NCBI GenBank assembly: GCA_030673825.1
Contig: JAUTCS010000088.1
Span: 62,001-126,000, forward strand
Direction: 5' to 3'
Length of the DNA stretch: 64,000 nucleotides
From: Verrucomicrobiota bacterium JB024
GTDB taxonomy: Bacteria > Verrucomicrobiota > Verrucomicrobiia > Opitutales > Cerasicoccaceae
The notes under the pieces are model-generated. The model did not search any database. It was not told the origin of the DNA and worked only from the letters and a program-made list of their open reading frames with translations. Of the stretch, positions 47,409 to 55,978 are shown in pieces. Made by a program: the position numbers and the translations under genes. Within the stretch, counting starts at the first letter, position 1, and each line of letters begins with the position of its first letter.

Positions 47409-47434
47409 GGAGGGAGGATAGCCATCCTCCCTCC
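47409..47434. terminator. Bidirectional terminator, metE and 61-residue gene
   Basis: GGAGGGAGGAT, loop AGCC, ATCCTCCCTCC: an 11-pair stem, preceded by AAAAA on the plus strand and so followed by a T-run (GTTTTTC) on the minus strand. It lies between the converging metE and the small gene at 47444. Confidence 0.75.
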
Positions 47435-47443
47435 TGCTATGCA

Positions 47444-47629
47444 TCAGTGATAATTGCGCCGTGAAACTTCTTCGCGCCAGAGCTTGCGGGCTATCGGCGT
47501 CAGTTCGCCCGGCTTGATGCGCATGAGTTCTTTCTCGGGCATCTGCTGGTAAGTTTCACGCAACGTGTCCTCGGTCACCGACGAACCAACAAAAATGTCC
47601 ACCAGCGACTTCCAAAGTCGTTTAAACAT
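47444..47629 (-). CDS. Conserved-looking small protein, 61 residues
   Basis: A short protein with hydrophobic start (MFKRLWKSLVDIFVGSS) and a helical, charged rest with LRETYQQMPEKELMRIKPGEL and ARKLWREEVSRR. GGAGG stands 13 bases before the ATG and a strong terminator follows, so it looks like a true one-gene unit. I do not recognise the family; the N-terminus could be a membrane-touching amphipathic helix. Confidence 0.6.
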   Translation of the reverse strand: MFKRLWKSLVDIFVGSSVTEDTLRETYQQMPEKELMRIKPGELTPIARKLWREEVSRRNYH

Positions 47630-47745
47630 ATGATCTTGCCTCCGTTTGGCCTGTCCCCGGTCAGGGATTGGCCATGGGTTTTTGTCTGTCGATAAGATAC
47701 GGCTGAGCTGTCTCTACGATTTCGCAGTCGCAGTTCAGTCTACAA

Positions 47746-48159
47746 TCAGCTTGAACACAGGGGAGGGGCACGAGCCCGCCAAAGCTCGCTGAACGGCGAG
47801 TGTGGCAAAACAAAAACCACGCTGACCGTCGGGCGGCTGAGGCGACGCTGCAGGGGCGAAGGCATGTCCACCGCATCAGCGGGACCGGTCGAGATATCCG
47901 GGCCGGGCTTAAAGGCGGGTGGACGTTGTTCACGGGGATTCAGCCCGATCAACGGAGTCTCCGCCGGAAGCGAAGAAACTTCTTTCGGGTCGTGGGCATG
48001 AGGGAAAAATGCCGAGGTATTCTCGCCTGTGAATCCCCTGCCATCGTAGAAGAACTTGTAGCCCAGTACACCGAGCAAGCAAAACGCGAACCACAGCATC
48101 ACGACGCCCACATGGCGGCGTGATAAACCCGAACTTATCTGCAATCGCGGCTTCAACAA
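47746..48159 (-). CDS. Single-pass membrane protein, hypothetical
   Basis: A 137-residue protein with a basic N-terminus (LKPRLQISSGLSRRH), one membrane helix (VGVVMLWFAFCLLGVLGYKFF) and a hydrophilic, proline-rich outside part. The start is a TTG at 48159 preceded by GAGGA at a good distance. No family recognised. Gene density around it is low and the base use is normal, so I consider it real but unproven. Confidence 0.5.
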   Translation of the reverse strand: MLKPRLQISSGLSRRHVGVVMLWFAFCLLGVLGYKFFYDGRGFTGENTSAFFPHAHDPKEVSSLPAETPLIGLNPREQRPPAFKPGPDISTGPADAVDMPSPLQRRLSRPTVSVVFVLPHSPFSELWRARAPPLCSS

Positions 48160-48518
48160 TAAATCCTCAGACCGCCCATTCAGCGGAAGTCACCCGGCAT
48201 GGCAAGGCCCAATCCTTGCTGTCCGATGTCCTTTTTACGGCAACAGGAGTTCCTTCTTATACTGGCTTCGGACACAACATCCACAGGCATACGCCGTAAA
48301 CATATAGCAGGAGCGCACCTTCTAGGCTCAGTGCGCAAACCTGCTCATGTCATCAGGCTCGTTTACGGAGCCCGGCGGCGTAGCGGGATTCCCCCACGCA
48401 TGAATAGTCATGAGCGTGGCCATAATTTACACGAAACGCCATCATAAGCATCGTTTCTCACTTTTCTTTGAATGGCGAGGTACATAGGGTAGGTGGAAAC
48501 GACCTTGCTCTTTCACTC
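48160..48518. other. Intergenic stretch upstream of the sensor kinase
   Basis: About 360 bases without a convincing gene. An 82-codon plus-strand frame (48199-48447) has no family look and unlikely composition. It probably holds the promoters of the two divergent genes. Confidence 0.4.
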
Positions 48519-49622
48519 ATGCTGACACCAACTAATGCCGCCGAACGCCATCGCCTTTTCTGGGGTCTTCAGTGCGCCGGCTGGGGCGGGACCTTGTTAC
48601 TGGGCCTGGCCTTTGTCAGCACCGGCTACCTGCCGTGGCGAGATGCATTGATCATCGGCCTATTCCGGACCGGGTTTGGCTTCGGGGCAACCTGCCTTTT
48701 GCGACTGGGGTACCGTTGGTTGCGCCTGCATCCCGGCAACGTCTGGGCCTGGGGCGGGGGCATTTTTGTGTTCTGCGGGGTATTGGCGGGCATCGACTGT
48801 CTGCTGACAACGTCTGTCGTCGGGCAGGCCGGAGTCGATCTTTCCCATCCGAAAGTCGCCCAGTTCCTGGACGGAAGCCTGATCCTGCGCTGGCTGCTGT
48901 ACTGGCTGTGGTCGGTGCTTTACTTCGGCATCACTCACGCGCTGGATATGCAGCGCACCCGCGTCCGGTTGGCCGAGGCCGAAGCTGCCGCCCGTACGAG
49001 CGAACTGCAGGCACTGCGCGCTCAGATCAATCCGCACTTTTTGTTTAATGCGCTTGGTTCTATTCTGGCGGACTCGGAAAACGCCGCCACCGTCCGCCAT
49101 CTTACGCTGGCCCTGGCCGACTACCTGCGCTTTTCCTTCCAGGTGCGCGGAGACTATGAACCCTTGGGCACCGAACTGCACGCACTCGAAAATTACCTGC
49201 GCGTGGAAAAGGCGCGCTTCGAGGAAAACCTCGAATACCGGATCGATGTTCCGACCGTTCTCCGCCAGAGCCCAGTCCCGCCCGCGCTGGTCCTGCCCCT
49301 CCTGGAGAACGCCATCAAATATGGACAGCGCTCGAGCATCCGTCCCTTGCGCCTGGCGATTTCCGCGCAACTCGCCAACGGGGAACTCCATGTCGCGGTC
49401 ACCAATTCCGGCGAATGGATCGAAGAGACAGATGGTGCATCGACCCGCACCGGACTGGCGAACTTGCGTCGCCGCCTGGAACTGCTTTATGGGAACCGGG
49501 CTAGGCTGATCACGAAACACGGAAACGGGGAAGTCTGCGTCAGCGTCTTTCTTCCGTTAGCGGAGGGCAACGGCAAGGGTCAGGCCGCCCTTGATCACTC
49601 CCGGGAAGCCGCCGTATCATGA
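48519..49622 (+). CDS. LytS/AlgZ-type sensor histidine kinase
   Basis: A 367-residue membrane kinase. About four hydrophobic helices (residues 15-145) lead into a short coil (LAEAEAAARTSELQALRAQ) and the His_kinase domain: phosphorylated H173 in INPHFLFNALGS, then the ATP-binding N-box LLENAIKYGQ and the GLANLRRRLELLYG motif. It forms a pair with the LytTR regulator whose ATG overlaps its stop. The signal sensed is unknown; the start ATG at 48519 is set just before the first helix. Confidence 0.93.
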   Translation: MLTPTNAAERHRLFWGLQCAGWGGTLLLGLAFVSTGYLPWRDALIIGLFRTGFGFGATCLLRLGYRWLRLHPGNVWAWGGGIFVFCGVLAGIDCLLTTSVVGQAGVDLSHPKVAQFLDGSLILRWLLYWLWSVLYFGITHALDMQRTRVRLAEAEAAARTSELQALRAQINPHFLFNALGSILADSENAATVRHLTLALADYLRFSFQVRGDYEPLGTELHALENYLRVEKARFEENLEYRIDVPTVLRQSPVPPALVLPLLENAIKYGQRSSIRPLRLAISAQLANGELHVAVTNSGEWIEETDGASTRTGLANLRRRLELLYGNRARLITKHGNGEVCVSVFLPLAEGNGKGQAALDHSREAAVS

Positions 49623-50401
49623 AAGTCCTGCGCGCCCTGATTGTTGACGACGAACGTCCGGCACGGCGCTGGTTGCGCGACCTGCTGCTCGCCCATCCCG
49701 AGATTCAGGTCGTCGGCGAGGCCGACGGCGTCAACGCCGCCCTCGACCGGGCCGGTGAACTGAAACCGGACGTACTCTTCCTCGACGTGCAGATGCCGCC
49801 TGGCAGCGGATTCGATGTGCTGCCTCATTTGAAAATCCGCCCCCGGATCGTTTTTGTCACCGCCTACGAAACGTTCGCCGTCAGGGCTTTTGATGCGAAC
49901 GCCCTCGATTACCTGCTAAAGCCGGTCCATCCCGACCGCCTCGCTGAAACCGTCCGGCGCCTGGCCACTGACGTGGAAAAGGAAGCATTTACTGCGCTCC
50001 CCGGAGAAGTCGCTCCACCCGCCGAAGCCTCCCAATCGGATGAGACCCGACTCTCGCTCAACGATTATGTCCCCCTGCGCGATCGCGGGCTCTTGCGCGT
50101 TGTCAGTGTCGCCGACATTGCCGCGATCGAAGCCGAGGGCGCGTACTCGCGGATCATGATCAGTGGGCAGGAGCCGATGCTGGTGCTGCCTTCGATCGGA
50201 GAATGGGAGTGCCGCCTGCCCGCCCCGCCGTTTCACCGCCTCGATCGTTCCCGCCTGGTCAACCTCTCATTCGTGGCCGAAGTCAAAGCCCTCACCCGTG
50301 ATCGCGCGGATGTTACCCTGCGTGGAATCGCCTCCTCTCTGTCTTTGGGCCGCGCCGGCTCGCGGCGCCTGAGGAAGCTGTTGTCCCAGTTCCACGCCTG
50401 A
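49619..50401 (+). CDS. LytTR family response regulator
   Basis: A 260-residue response regulator. The receiver domain has acidic DDE near residues 10-12, phospho-acceptor D56 in VLFLDVQMPPGSG, and the conserved FVTAYETFAVRAFDANALDYLLKP end (split: FVTAYETFAVRAF, NALDYLLKPV). A LytTR DNA-binding domain follows (IAAIEAEGAYSRI, FHRLDRSRLVNLSFV). It is coupled to the LytS-type kinase by an ATGA overlap. Targets may be the sulfatase and beta-barrel genes downstream, but this is only from proximity. Confidence 0.95.
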   Translation: MKVLRALIVDDERPARRWLRDLLLAHPEIQVVGEADGVNAALDRAGELKPDVLFLDVQMPPGSGFDVLPHLKIRPRIVFVTAYETFAVRAFDANALDYLLKPVHPDRLAETVRRLATDVEKEAFTALPGEVAPPAEASQSDETRLSLNDYVPLRDRGLLRVVSVADIAAIEAEGAYSRIMISGQEPMLVLPSIGEWECRLPAPPFHRLDRSRLVNLSFVAEVKALTRDRADVTLRGIASSLSLGRAGSRRLRKLLSQFHA

Positions 50402-50617
50402 ACGGACGGTGAGGCCGCCGCAACCTGCCGGGCTGCGTGCCATTCGCTGGCTGATTCGTGCATGCCCGCGCCCGTTTCATGCAAGTTCTCGTGACAAATG
50501 GCCCTGTCGCAGTCAGGTACAGAGGTGTTCTGTTCTGCTTTCGCTCTCACAGCCCCGAGGGCAGTTTAATCACACATCCCGCAAGCCTCTCCGCCCTCTC
50601 TGAACGCACTCCAATCT

Positions 50618-52570
50618 ATGTCTCAGAAAAACGATTTCGGTTCGCTCAACCTCTCGCGCCGCAATTTCCTGCGTTCGTGCGCCGTCGTCGGGGCCGCTGC
50701 CGCAGGTGGCCCCCTCTTTAATATCTTCGTCCCCAGCGCCCGCGCCAGTACGGAGAACATTCCGCCCGCATCCTCCGGCATGAATCTGCTTATCTTCATC
50801 ACCGACCAGGAGCGGGCCCTGCAATGGTTCCCCCCGGGATGGGCCGCGACCAACCTGCCGGCGGTCACCTCCCTGCGGGCGAATGGCGTCTCCTTTGAGC
50901 GCGCCTACACGGTATCGGCCATGTGCACACCTTCGCGCAATGCCTTGTTCACCGGCCTCTTCCCCGCCCAGCACCGCTCTTACGACACGCTGACCGAGGG
51001 CTTCCCGCAGTCGGAGGCCGAGCACCAACTTGATCCCTCCCTGCCGAACCTGGCGACCATCCTGAAGGCCGCCGGCTACGAGGTCGTTTACAAAGGCAAG
51101 TGGCACCTGAGCAAGGGCGTCGAAGGCTGTGACGGCGACCTGCAAAGCGACGACATCTCCCGCTACGGCTTCGACCAGTGGGACGCCCCCGACGCGGGGC
51201 AGGACGTGAAAATCGAGAATTACGGCGGAGGCACCGCCAACAACGACACACGCTACGTGGACGATGCCATCGCCTACCTGGAGAGCAAACGCGACAACCC
51301 GGGCAACAAGCCTTTCTGCCTCGTCGTCTCTCTGGTCAACCCCCATGACGTGCTCGGCTATCCCGGCAACCACGGCGAGGGCGGCTACCAGGCTTCGGAC
51401 CTGCTGGGAGACATCGGTCTGCCGCCCAGCGTCTACGAAGATCTTTTTAGCAATTACAAGCCGTCCACGCACTATCAGTTGCTGGCCCGCCTGAACGGGC
51501 TGGGTCCGATCACCAACGACAACCAGCGCCTCAACTACATCAACTTCTACGGCAATCTTATGAAAACCGTGGACGGCCACCTGCAACGGCTGCTCGACGT
51601 GTTTGCCGAAAACGAAGACGGTGAGACCCTGCGCGCCAATACGCTCATCATGCGCACCTCCGACCACGGGGAAATGGGCATGGCCCACGGCGGCCTTCGT
51701 CAGAAGTCCTTCATGTGCTACGAGGAGGCCATCCGCGTCCCGCTGGTCTGGTCAAACCCCGAACTGTTCCCCACCGGACGCGTGTGCCCGCATCTGGTCT
51801 CGCACGTGGACCACATCCCCACCATCTGCTCGCTCCTGGGTGTCGCCAACTGGCAGCAGACCTACAGCTTCGCGGGGGTCGATTACAGCAGCCTGATCCT
51901 CGATCCGGGAGCGGCCGCGGTTCAGGATTACGTCCTTTTCACCTACGACGATATCTATGCCGGGCAATCCGCCGAGGGCACCGACGGCAACGGCATCCTC
52001 CCCCCACCCAACCGCATCCAGATGATCCGCGAGGATCACTACAAGTATGCGCGTTACTTCGACGGGCTCGGCGAGACCCCGGATCAGCAGGAGTTCTACG
52101 ACGTGCGCACGGCTGGCCTGGGGGGCACCGATACGGACCCCGCGACCGGCCAGCCGGTCGAGTTGCGCAACCTCTCCCTCTGGGCCGAGGCGCTGCGCCA
52201 GGCAGACAATGAGGACACCCTCGCCACCCCCGCCCAGGAGGCCAAGCGCGTCCAGATGATGCAGCGCCTTTCCGATGTGGTGGCCGAACGTCTGCAACCG
52301 GGTCCGCCGGTCCCCTCCCCTGTTCCGGCCGGAGACGTGAGCATCACCACAGTCACCGTCACCGACGAGGACAGCGAAGAGGACAACGACATGATCCAGA
52401 TAAAATTCCTCTCCTCCTGGGGCACCGATTACCAACTCCAATTCTCGGATGACCTGGAAAACTGGAGCGATATCGGAGATCCGCTTCCCGGCAATAACGG
52501 CCCCATCCTTTATTGCGAACCGCTGCCTGCCGGGACCGCTTTTTACCGCGTTGTCTCAACCTCCGCCTGA
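50618..52570 (+). CDS. Tat-exported sulfatase with C-terminal FYRV-type domain
   Basis: A 650-residue sulfatase with a Tat signal (LSRRNFLRSCAVVGAAAAGG, residues 12-31). The formylglycine site is CTPSR with Cys103; LIFITDQ near residue 62 and SDHGEMGMAHGG supply metal ligands, and YKGKWHLSKG is typical of choline/glycan sulfatases. The last about 75 residues form a separate module with YQLQFSDDLENWSDIGDPLP and a FYRVVS end, a tail I have seen in many secreted Verrucomicrobiota proteins. It removes sulfate from an extracellular or periplasmic substrate, unknown. Confidence 0.92.
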   Translation: MSQKNDFGSLNLSRRNFLRSCAVVGAAAAGGPLFNIFVPSARASTENIPPASSGMNLLIFITDQERALQWFPPGWAATNLPAVTSLRANGVSFERAYTVSAMCTPSRNALFTGLFPAQHRSYDTLTEGFPQSEAEHQLDPSLPNLATILKAAGYEVVYKGKWHLSKGVEGCDGDLQSDDISRYGFDQWDAPDAGQDVKIENYGGGTANNDTRYVDDAIAYLESKRDNPGNKPFCLVVSLVNPHDVLGYPGNHGEGGYQASDLLGDIGLPPSVYEDLFSNYKPSTHYQLLARLNGLGPITNDNQRLNYINFYGNLMKTVDGHLQRLLDVFAENEDGETLRANTLIMRTSDHGEMGMAHGGLRQKSFMCYEEAIRVPLVWSNPELFPTGRVCPHLVSHVDHIPTICSLLGVANWQQTYSFAGVDYSSLILDPGAAAVQDYVLFTYDDIYAGQSAEGTDGNGILPPPNRIQMIREDHYKYARYFDGLGETPDQQEFYDVRTAGLGGTDTDPATGQPVELRNLSLWAEALRQADNEDTLATPAQEAKRVQMMQRLSDVVAERLQPGPPVPSPVPAGDVSITTVTVTDEDSEEDNDMIQIKFLSSWGTDYQLQFSDDLENWSDIGDPLPGNNGPILYCEPLPAGTAFYRVVSTSA

Positions 52571-52701
52571 AAGCTCTGCGCACAGCGATAGGTTTAAAAT
52601 ACCTTGCCATCAGGAAGGGACGGCACGTAACGCTATCTCCCGATCTTAGACCGCAAAGCCCTGAAACGATTGTTAATATCAAGAAAGTGACGCCTCTTGC
52701 C

Positions 52702-53526
52702 ATGAGAACAGGCAGTTCGCTGAAATACCTCCGTTCCTTGCTTATAGGCGTCTGTTCGCTTGCCGTGAATGATTGCGTCGCGGCGGATACCGTCGAAACG
52801 GAGGCGGGCCCGTATATCGGCATATTCGGCGGGGTCGGCTCGTCCCCGTCAACAAGCCTGCGGCAGCAAGGGGCCGTTTACTTAAATCCGCCCAACAGCT
52901 TTCCCATGCTCCCCATTGATGCCAATGGCTCGACCGACGGCAGCAATGGCATCCCGGTAGCCGGCGCCCACATCGGCTACGAATGGGATCATTGGGAGAT
53001 TGCTCCCGGTTGGGGCCTTAAACCCGCCCTTGAACTTGAAGGGATTTATATCGGTGAACATTCGCCGGTCGGTACCATGCCGGTTCACCCCAGCTTCCTG
53101 GGCACGCAGTATGTGACGGTTCCCATCACCACCGGCGTCGTCCTGCCCAACGCGGTTCTTGTTCTTCAGACTCCGTACTCCGACAAGATTTTTCCTTACT
53201 TCGGGCTGGGAGCCGGAGGGGCCTTTGTCTCCATCAGCGGATCGGATTCCGCGAACCCATCCGAACCCGGCATCAACCATTTCAATTCGGCCCCGGACGC
53301 CTCCGACTTCGCCTTCGCGTGGCAGTTGAAAGCCGGCATCAAAGCTGAAATATTCAAAAACACCTACCTGTTTCTGGAATACCGGTACCTCTCGATCGAT
53401 CCGACCAGCTATACATTTGGCTCCACGGACTATCCCGGTGTTCACCTCCCGACCACGAGCTGGAACGTCAATCTTGGCCGCCAAGAATACAATTTGTTCA
53501 TCACCGGACTCCAATACAAGTTCTGA
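52702..53526 (+). CDS. Outer-membrane beta-barrel protein
   Basis: A 274-residue protein with a signal peptide (MRTGSSLKYLRSLLIGVCSL, cut likely after CVAA) and a pattern of alternating strands ending in YNLFITGLQYKF, the C-terminal aromatic end typical of barrels. PYIGIFGGVG, IGYEWDHWEIAPGWGLKPALE and FPYFGLGAGGAFVSIS fit the OMP_b-brl/OmpW-like group. It probably sits in the outer membrane. It starts 131 bases after the sulfatase stop. Substrate or function unknown. Confidence 0.85.
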   Translation: MRTGSSLKYLRSLLIGVCSLAVNDCVAADTVETEAGPYIGIFGGVGSSPSTSLRQQGAVYLNPPNSFPMLPIDANGSTDGSNGIPVAGAHIGYEWDHWEIAPGWGLKPALELEGIYIGEHSPVGTMPVHPSFLGTQYVTVPITTGVVLPNAVLVLQTPYSDKIFPYFGLGAGGAFVSISGSDSANPSEPGINHFNSAPDASDFAFAWQLKAGIKAEIFKNTYLFLEYRYLSIDPTSYTFGSTDYPGVHLPTTSWNVNLGRQEYNLFITGLQYKF

Positions 53527-53582
53527 CCCTTTATTCCTGTCCGATTGCCAGCCCTGCCGTGTATGCGGTTATCCATACGGGG

Positions 53583-53770
53583 TCAGCCCGATCGGGTACC
53601 TGCACGGCATCCGCATCGAGCGTGCGATAAAACCTCCTGCGCCACAGCGACCTGGTAATCGCCGCCATTGCAGAAGAAGTCGGCGAACACAACGCTATGT
53701 ACTTCTCCCGACTGTTCAAGCGCCTCATCGGCACAACCCCGAAGGTACTGCGGACACCACAAGGTCTAGA
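53583..53770 (+). pseudogene. Remnant of an AraC family DNA-binding domain
   Basis: Two adjacent frames spell a broken AraC C-terminus. First YLHGIRIERAIK, then, after one extra base near 53630, LLRHSDLVIAAIAEEVG followed by MYFSRLFKRLIGTTPKVLR. Read together these make a normal second AraC helix-turn-helix, but no N-terminal part and no start can be found upstream, so the gene is truncated and frameshifted. A sequencing error could explain the frameshift but not the missing front. Confidence 0.7.
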
Positions 53771-54160
53771 GCATCTTCGGTTTAAGGCGCGATTAGCGGA
53801 TCAACTTGACTTCTCACCTCAGTGCTGGCATAAATACCAAGTAACACTGCTGATGAAAGCATTCTGTCTCATATTTCTTAACGCACGGCAACGCCACCGG
53901 GTTCTGATTCGAACGGCCCGTCCTGGTTTGCCCGGCGCTGTCAACTGAGCAGAAGGAAGCCCACGTAAGGGTAATCCACGCATAAGAGACATCGCCGGGT
54001 AGCTCCGGCTTGGGTGTCTAACCCAGGGATACCGGCGCGAATACGTCTATCCAAGACCCCTTGGATATAGCCTTTGCCTATAGCAGTGCCGTCGCGGGCC
54101 TGCGTTTAACCGACTGCCAGCACAACTGGCGCATAATGCTTCATATTTACCATGATAACC
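53771..54160. other. Intergenic stretch after the AraC remnant
   Basis: About 390 bases with no recognisable gene; some short open stretches look like eroded coding sequence. No IS ends, no direct repeats and no attachment site are evident. It may be decayed remains of the same event that broke the AraC gene. Confidence 0.35.
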
Positions 54161-54604
54161 ATGAATACTAAACAAATATTTATATCAAAATCTGATTACC
54201 TCCGCATAAAAGCTCTCATCACTGATCCCGATTTTGCCTACATTCACAATGGCCGAACAGCCTCCCTCAAGGGCGAGTTGGAAAGAGCTGCCGTGGTCGA
54301 GGATTCCGAACTGTCTGCAAACCGGGTCGGACTAAACTCCAGAGTAGTGATCAAAGACCTGAGAACGCATGAGAAGGAGGAATACCAGCTCACTATGCCA
54401 GAGGATATGGAGGATGACGAAAGCAATATCTCTATCTTGTCTCCAATCGGAACCATCCTCCTGGGGTATGCTGCAGGAGATGAGATTACCTGCGACACCC
54501 CAGGCGGCTCCCGACAGATTCTTATCGAATCAGTTAAGCGAGGCACTCAGGTCCCCAGAAGTCAGCGCTCTGTCATCGACGAAATACTCAACAGAAGCCT
54601 GTGA
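54161..54604 (+). CDS. Rnk/GreA-GreB C-terminal domain protein
   Basis: A 147-residue protein with a short N-terminal part and a Gre-factor C-terminal domain: VVEDSELSANRVGLNSRVVIKD, EEYQLTMPEDME, then NISILSPIGTILLGYAAGDEIT, typical of Rnk (regulator of nucleoside diphosphate kinase). It binds RNA polymerase near the secondary channel in studied cases. It is the first of three genes running to 55644. ATG 54161 or 54152 could start it. Confidence 0.88.
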   Translation: MNTKQIFISKSDYLRIKALITDPDFAYIHNGRTASLKGELERAAVVEDSELSANRVGLNSRVVIKDLRTHEKEEYQLTMPEDMEDDESNISILSPIGTILLGYAAGDEITCDTPGGSRQILIESVKRGTQVPRSQRSVIDEILNRSL

Positions 54605-54646
54605 CCTACAGCTCGAAACTGCGAATAACCATTGAATGAATACCAT

Positions 54647-55006
54647 ATGAAAGCACACACCCTTTTTATACTAAAACCATGCGAGCTCAACGCGGAGAAA
54701 ATAACCGCCTACTGTAGGGATAGCGCGCAAGTCTTGGGCTTGTTCCAGTTCTTCCCCTACCTGAAGGATCATGTCGAGGTTCGTGTATTAAATGACCAAG
54801 AGCCCCGCACTGAACTGGTTCGCATGCTGGGCGGAAGCAACCAGTCCTGCCCCTTGCTATTACTCAATGCAGAACTGTCAGCAATACCGCCCCTCGTAAA
54901 TATCATGCAGGCAAATGGGCGCCGCTTCATCACGGGGACACAGCAAATTTCCCGATATCTGGCAGCTACCTACGGCTCCGCAGTTAATCAGGGGAAATCA
55001 GCATGA
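54647..55006 (+). CDS. DUF3088 family protein
   Basis: A 119-residue thioredoxin-fold-like protein: HTLFILKPCEL at the start, VLGLFQFFPYLKDHVEVRVL, NQSCPLLLLN and a final ITGTQQISRYLAATYG match DUF3088, a family of unknown function. Its stop overlaps the HAD gene start by four bases. ATG 54647 is the first codon before the fold. Confidence 0.75.
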   Translation: MKAHTLFILKPCELNAEKITAYCRDSAQVLGLFQFFPYLKDHVEVRVLNDQEPRTELVRMLGGSNQSCPLLLLNAELSAIPPLVNIMQANGRRFITGTQQISRYLAATYGSAVNQGKSA

Positions 55007-55644
55007 AGCATTTTCTTTTTGATCTCGACGGCACCCTTGGAAATACCCTTCCGCTGTGTATCCAAGCCTTCCAGGAATCCTTACAGTCGGTCACCGGACA
55101 GAGCTTCAGCGGAGAGGAGATTTCCGCAACCTTTGGTCCCTGTGAACTGGGGACAATTCGCGCACTCGCACCCAGCAAGGAAACCGAGGCCCTGGATAGC
55201 TATTTGAAGCGGTACCGCGCCCTGCACGCCAACTGGTCGAGGCCATTCGACGGAATCTGGGAAATAATGGATTACCTGCATGAGCGAAAGGCTTTTATCG
55301 GATTGATAACATCGAAAGGGTCCCCGAGCACACATATCACCCTGAAGCAATATGGAATGGAAGATACATTCAGGGCCGTAAAAACAGGGGTTCCCAACGG
55401 ACCCATAAAAGACCTACAAATCAAAGAGACATTGCGGGATTTCATGATGAGGCCGCAGGAAGTTTTGTATGTAGGAGACTCGCCGATCGACATCGCCGCC
55501 TCGCGTGCAGCAGGCATACGTGTCGCAGCCGCAGCTTGGGCTCCCACCTCTGACGCAGACCTTCTCCGTTCGAAGAATCCGGACTTCTTGTTCACCTCAG
55601 TCAAAGATTTCTATTCATTCATTAGAACGACGCTCCACGGCTGA
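55003..55644 (+). CDS. HAD family hydrolase (phosphoglycolate phosphatase-like)
   Basis: A 213-residue HAD phosphatase of subfamily IA. Motif I is FDLDGTLGNT with the nucleophile and general-acid aspartates, motif II is GLITSKG, and motif IV is VLYVGDSPIDIAASRAAG. The cap is the helical insert at about residues 15-80. It cleaves a small phosphoester; the substrate is not readable. It ends the three-gene run with the Rnk-like and DUF3088 genes, and a strong terminator follows about 100 bases on. Confidence 0.93.
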   Translation: MKHFLFDLDGTLGNTLPLCIQAFQESLQSVTGQSFSGEEISATFGPCELGTIRALAPSKETEALDSYLKRYRALHANWSRPFDGIWEIMDYLHERKAFIGLITSKGSPSTHITLKQYGMEDTFRAVKTGVPNGPIKDLQIKETLRDFMMRPQEVLYVGDSPIDIAASRAAGIRVAAAAWAPTSDADLLRSKNPDFLFTSVKDFYSFIRTTLHG

Positions 55645-55740
55645 ATACGGTTTGTTGGCGACGGGTCATTCATCAGAACCGCGTGACAACAGCTCATCGA
55701 TCTACCCGTTTTCAAAACCAGGTAGCAGCATCCAATAAAA

Positions 55741-55780
55741 AAAGGCCATCCATCAGAATTTAAACCTGTGGATGGCCTTT
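55741..55780. terminator. Bidirectional Rho-independent terminator
   Basis: AAAGGCCATCCA pairs perfectly with TGGATGGCCTTT (12 pairs) around a 16-base loop. An A-run precedes it and a T-run follows in each direction, so it can end the HAD operon (plus) and the 41-residue gene (minus, whose stop is at 55791). Confidence 0.82.
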
Positions 55781-55790
55781 GTATAGGCAT

Positions 55791-55916
55791 TTACTTCTTG
55801 TGCTTAGTCGTTTCGCGCGACCCCATCAACTCGATATGCTTGCGCTTCTTACTGCTAACTTTGGATGCACTTTGCTTGTTTTTCTTATTGATCGCCTTTG
55901 GTGATTTATCTCCCAT
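55791..55916 (-). CDS. 41-residue basic protein
   Basis: A short gene: MGDKSPKAINKKNKQSAS, then a Lys/Ser-rich part and a RETTKHKK end, with 15 lysine or arginine residues in 41. AGGAG lies eight bases before the ATG and a strong terminator follows. Proteins beginning MGDKSP and rich in lysine are a recurrent class of small bacterial proteins of unknown function; nucleic-acid binding is possible. It is too short for usual gene finding. Confidence 0.72.
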   Translation of the reverse strand: MGDKSPKAINKKNKQSASKVSSKKRKHIELMGSRETTKHKK

Positions 55917-55978
55917 TTTAGACTCCTGTTTTTAATGGTTTACTCGTGTATTGGATGATCAGGTCTGTGCTTACCTAA

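Noticed and set aside
48199-48447. An 82-codon frame before the sensor kinase
   Set aside because: Composition is not protein-like and there is no ribosome site; likely chance.
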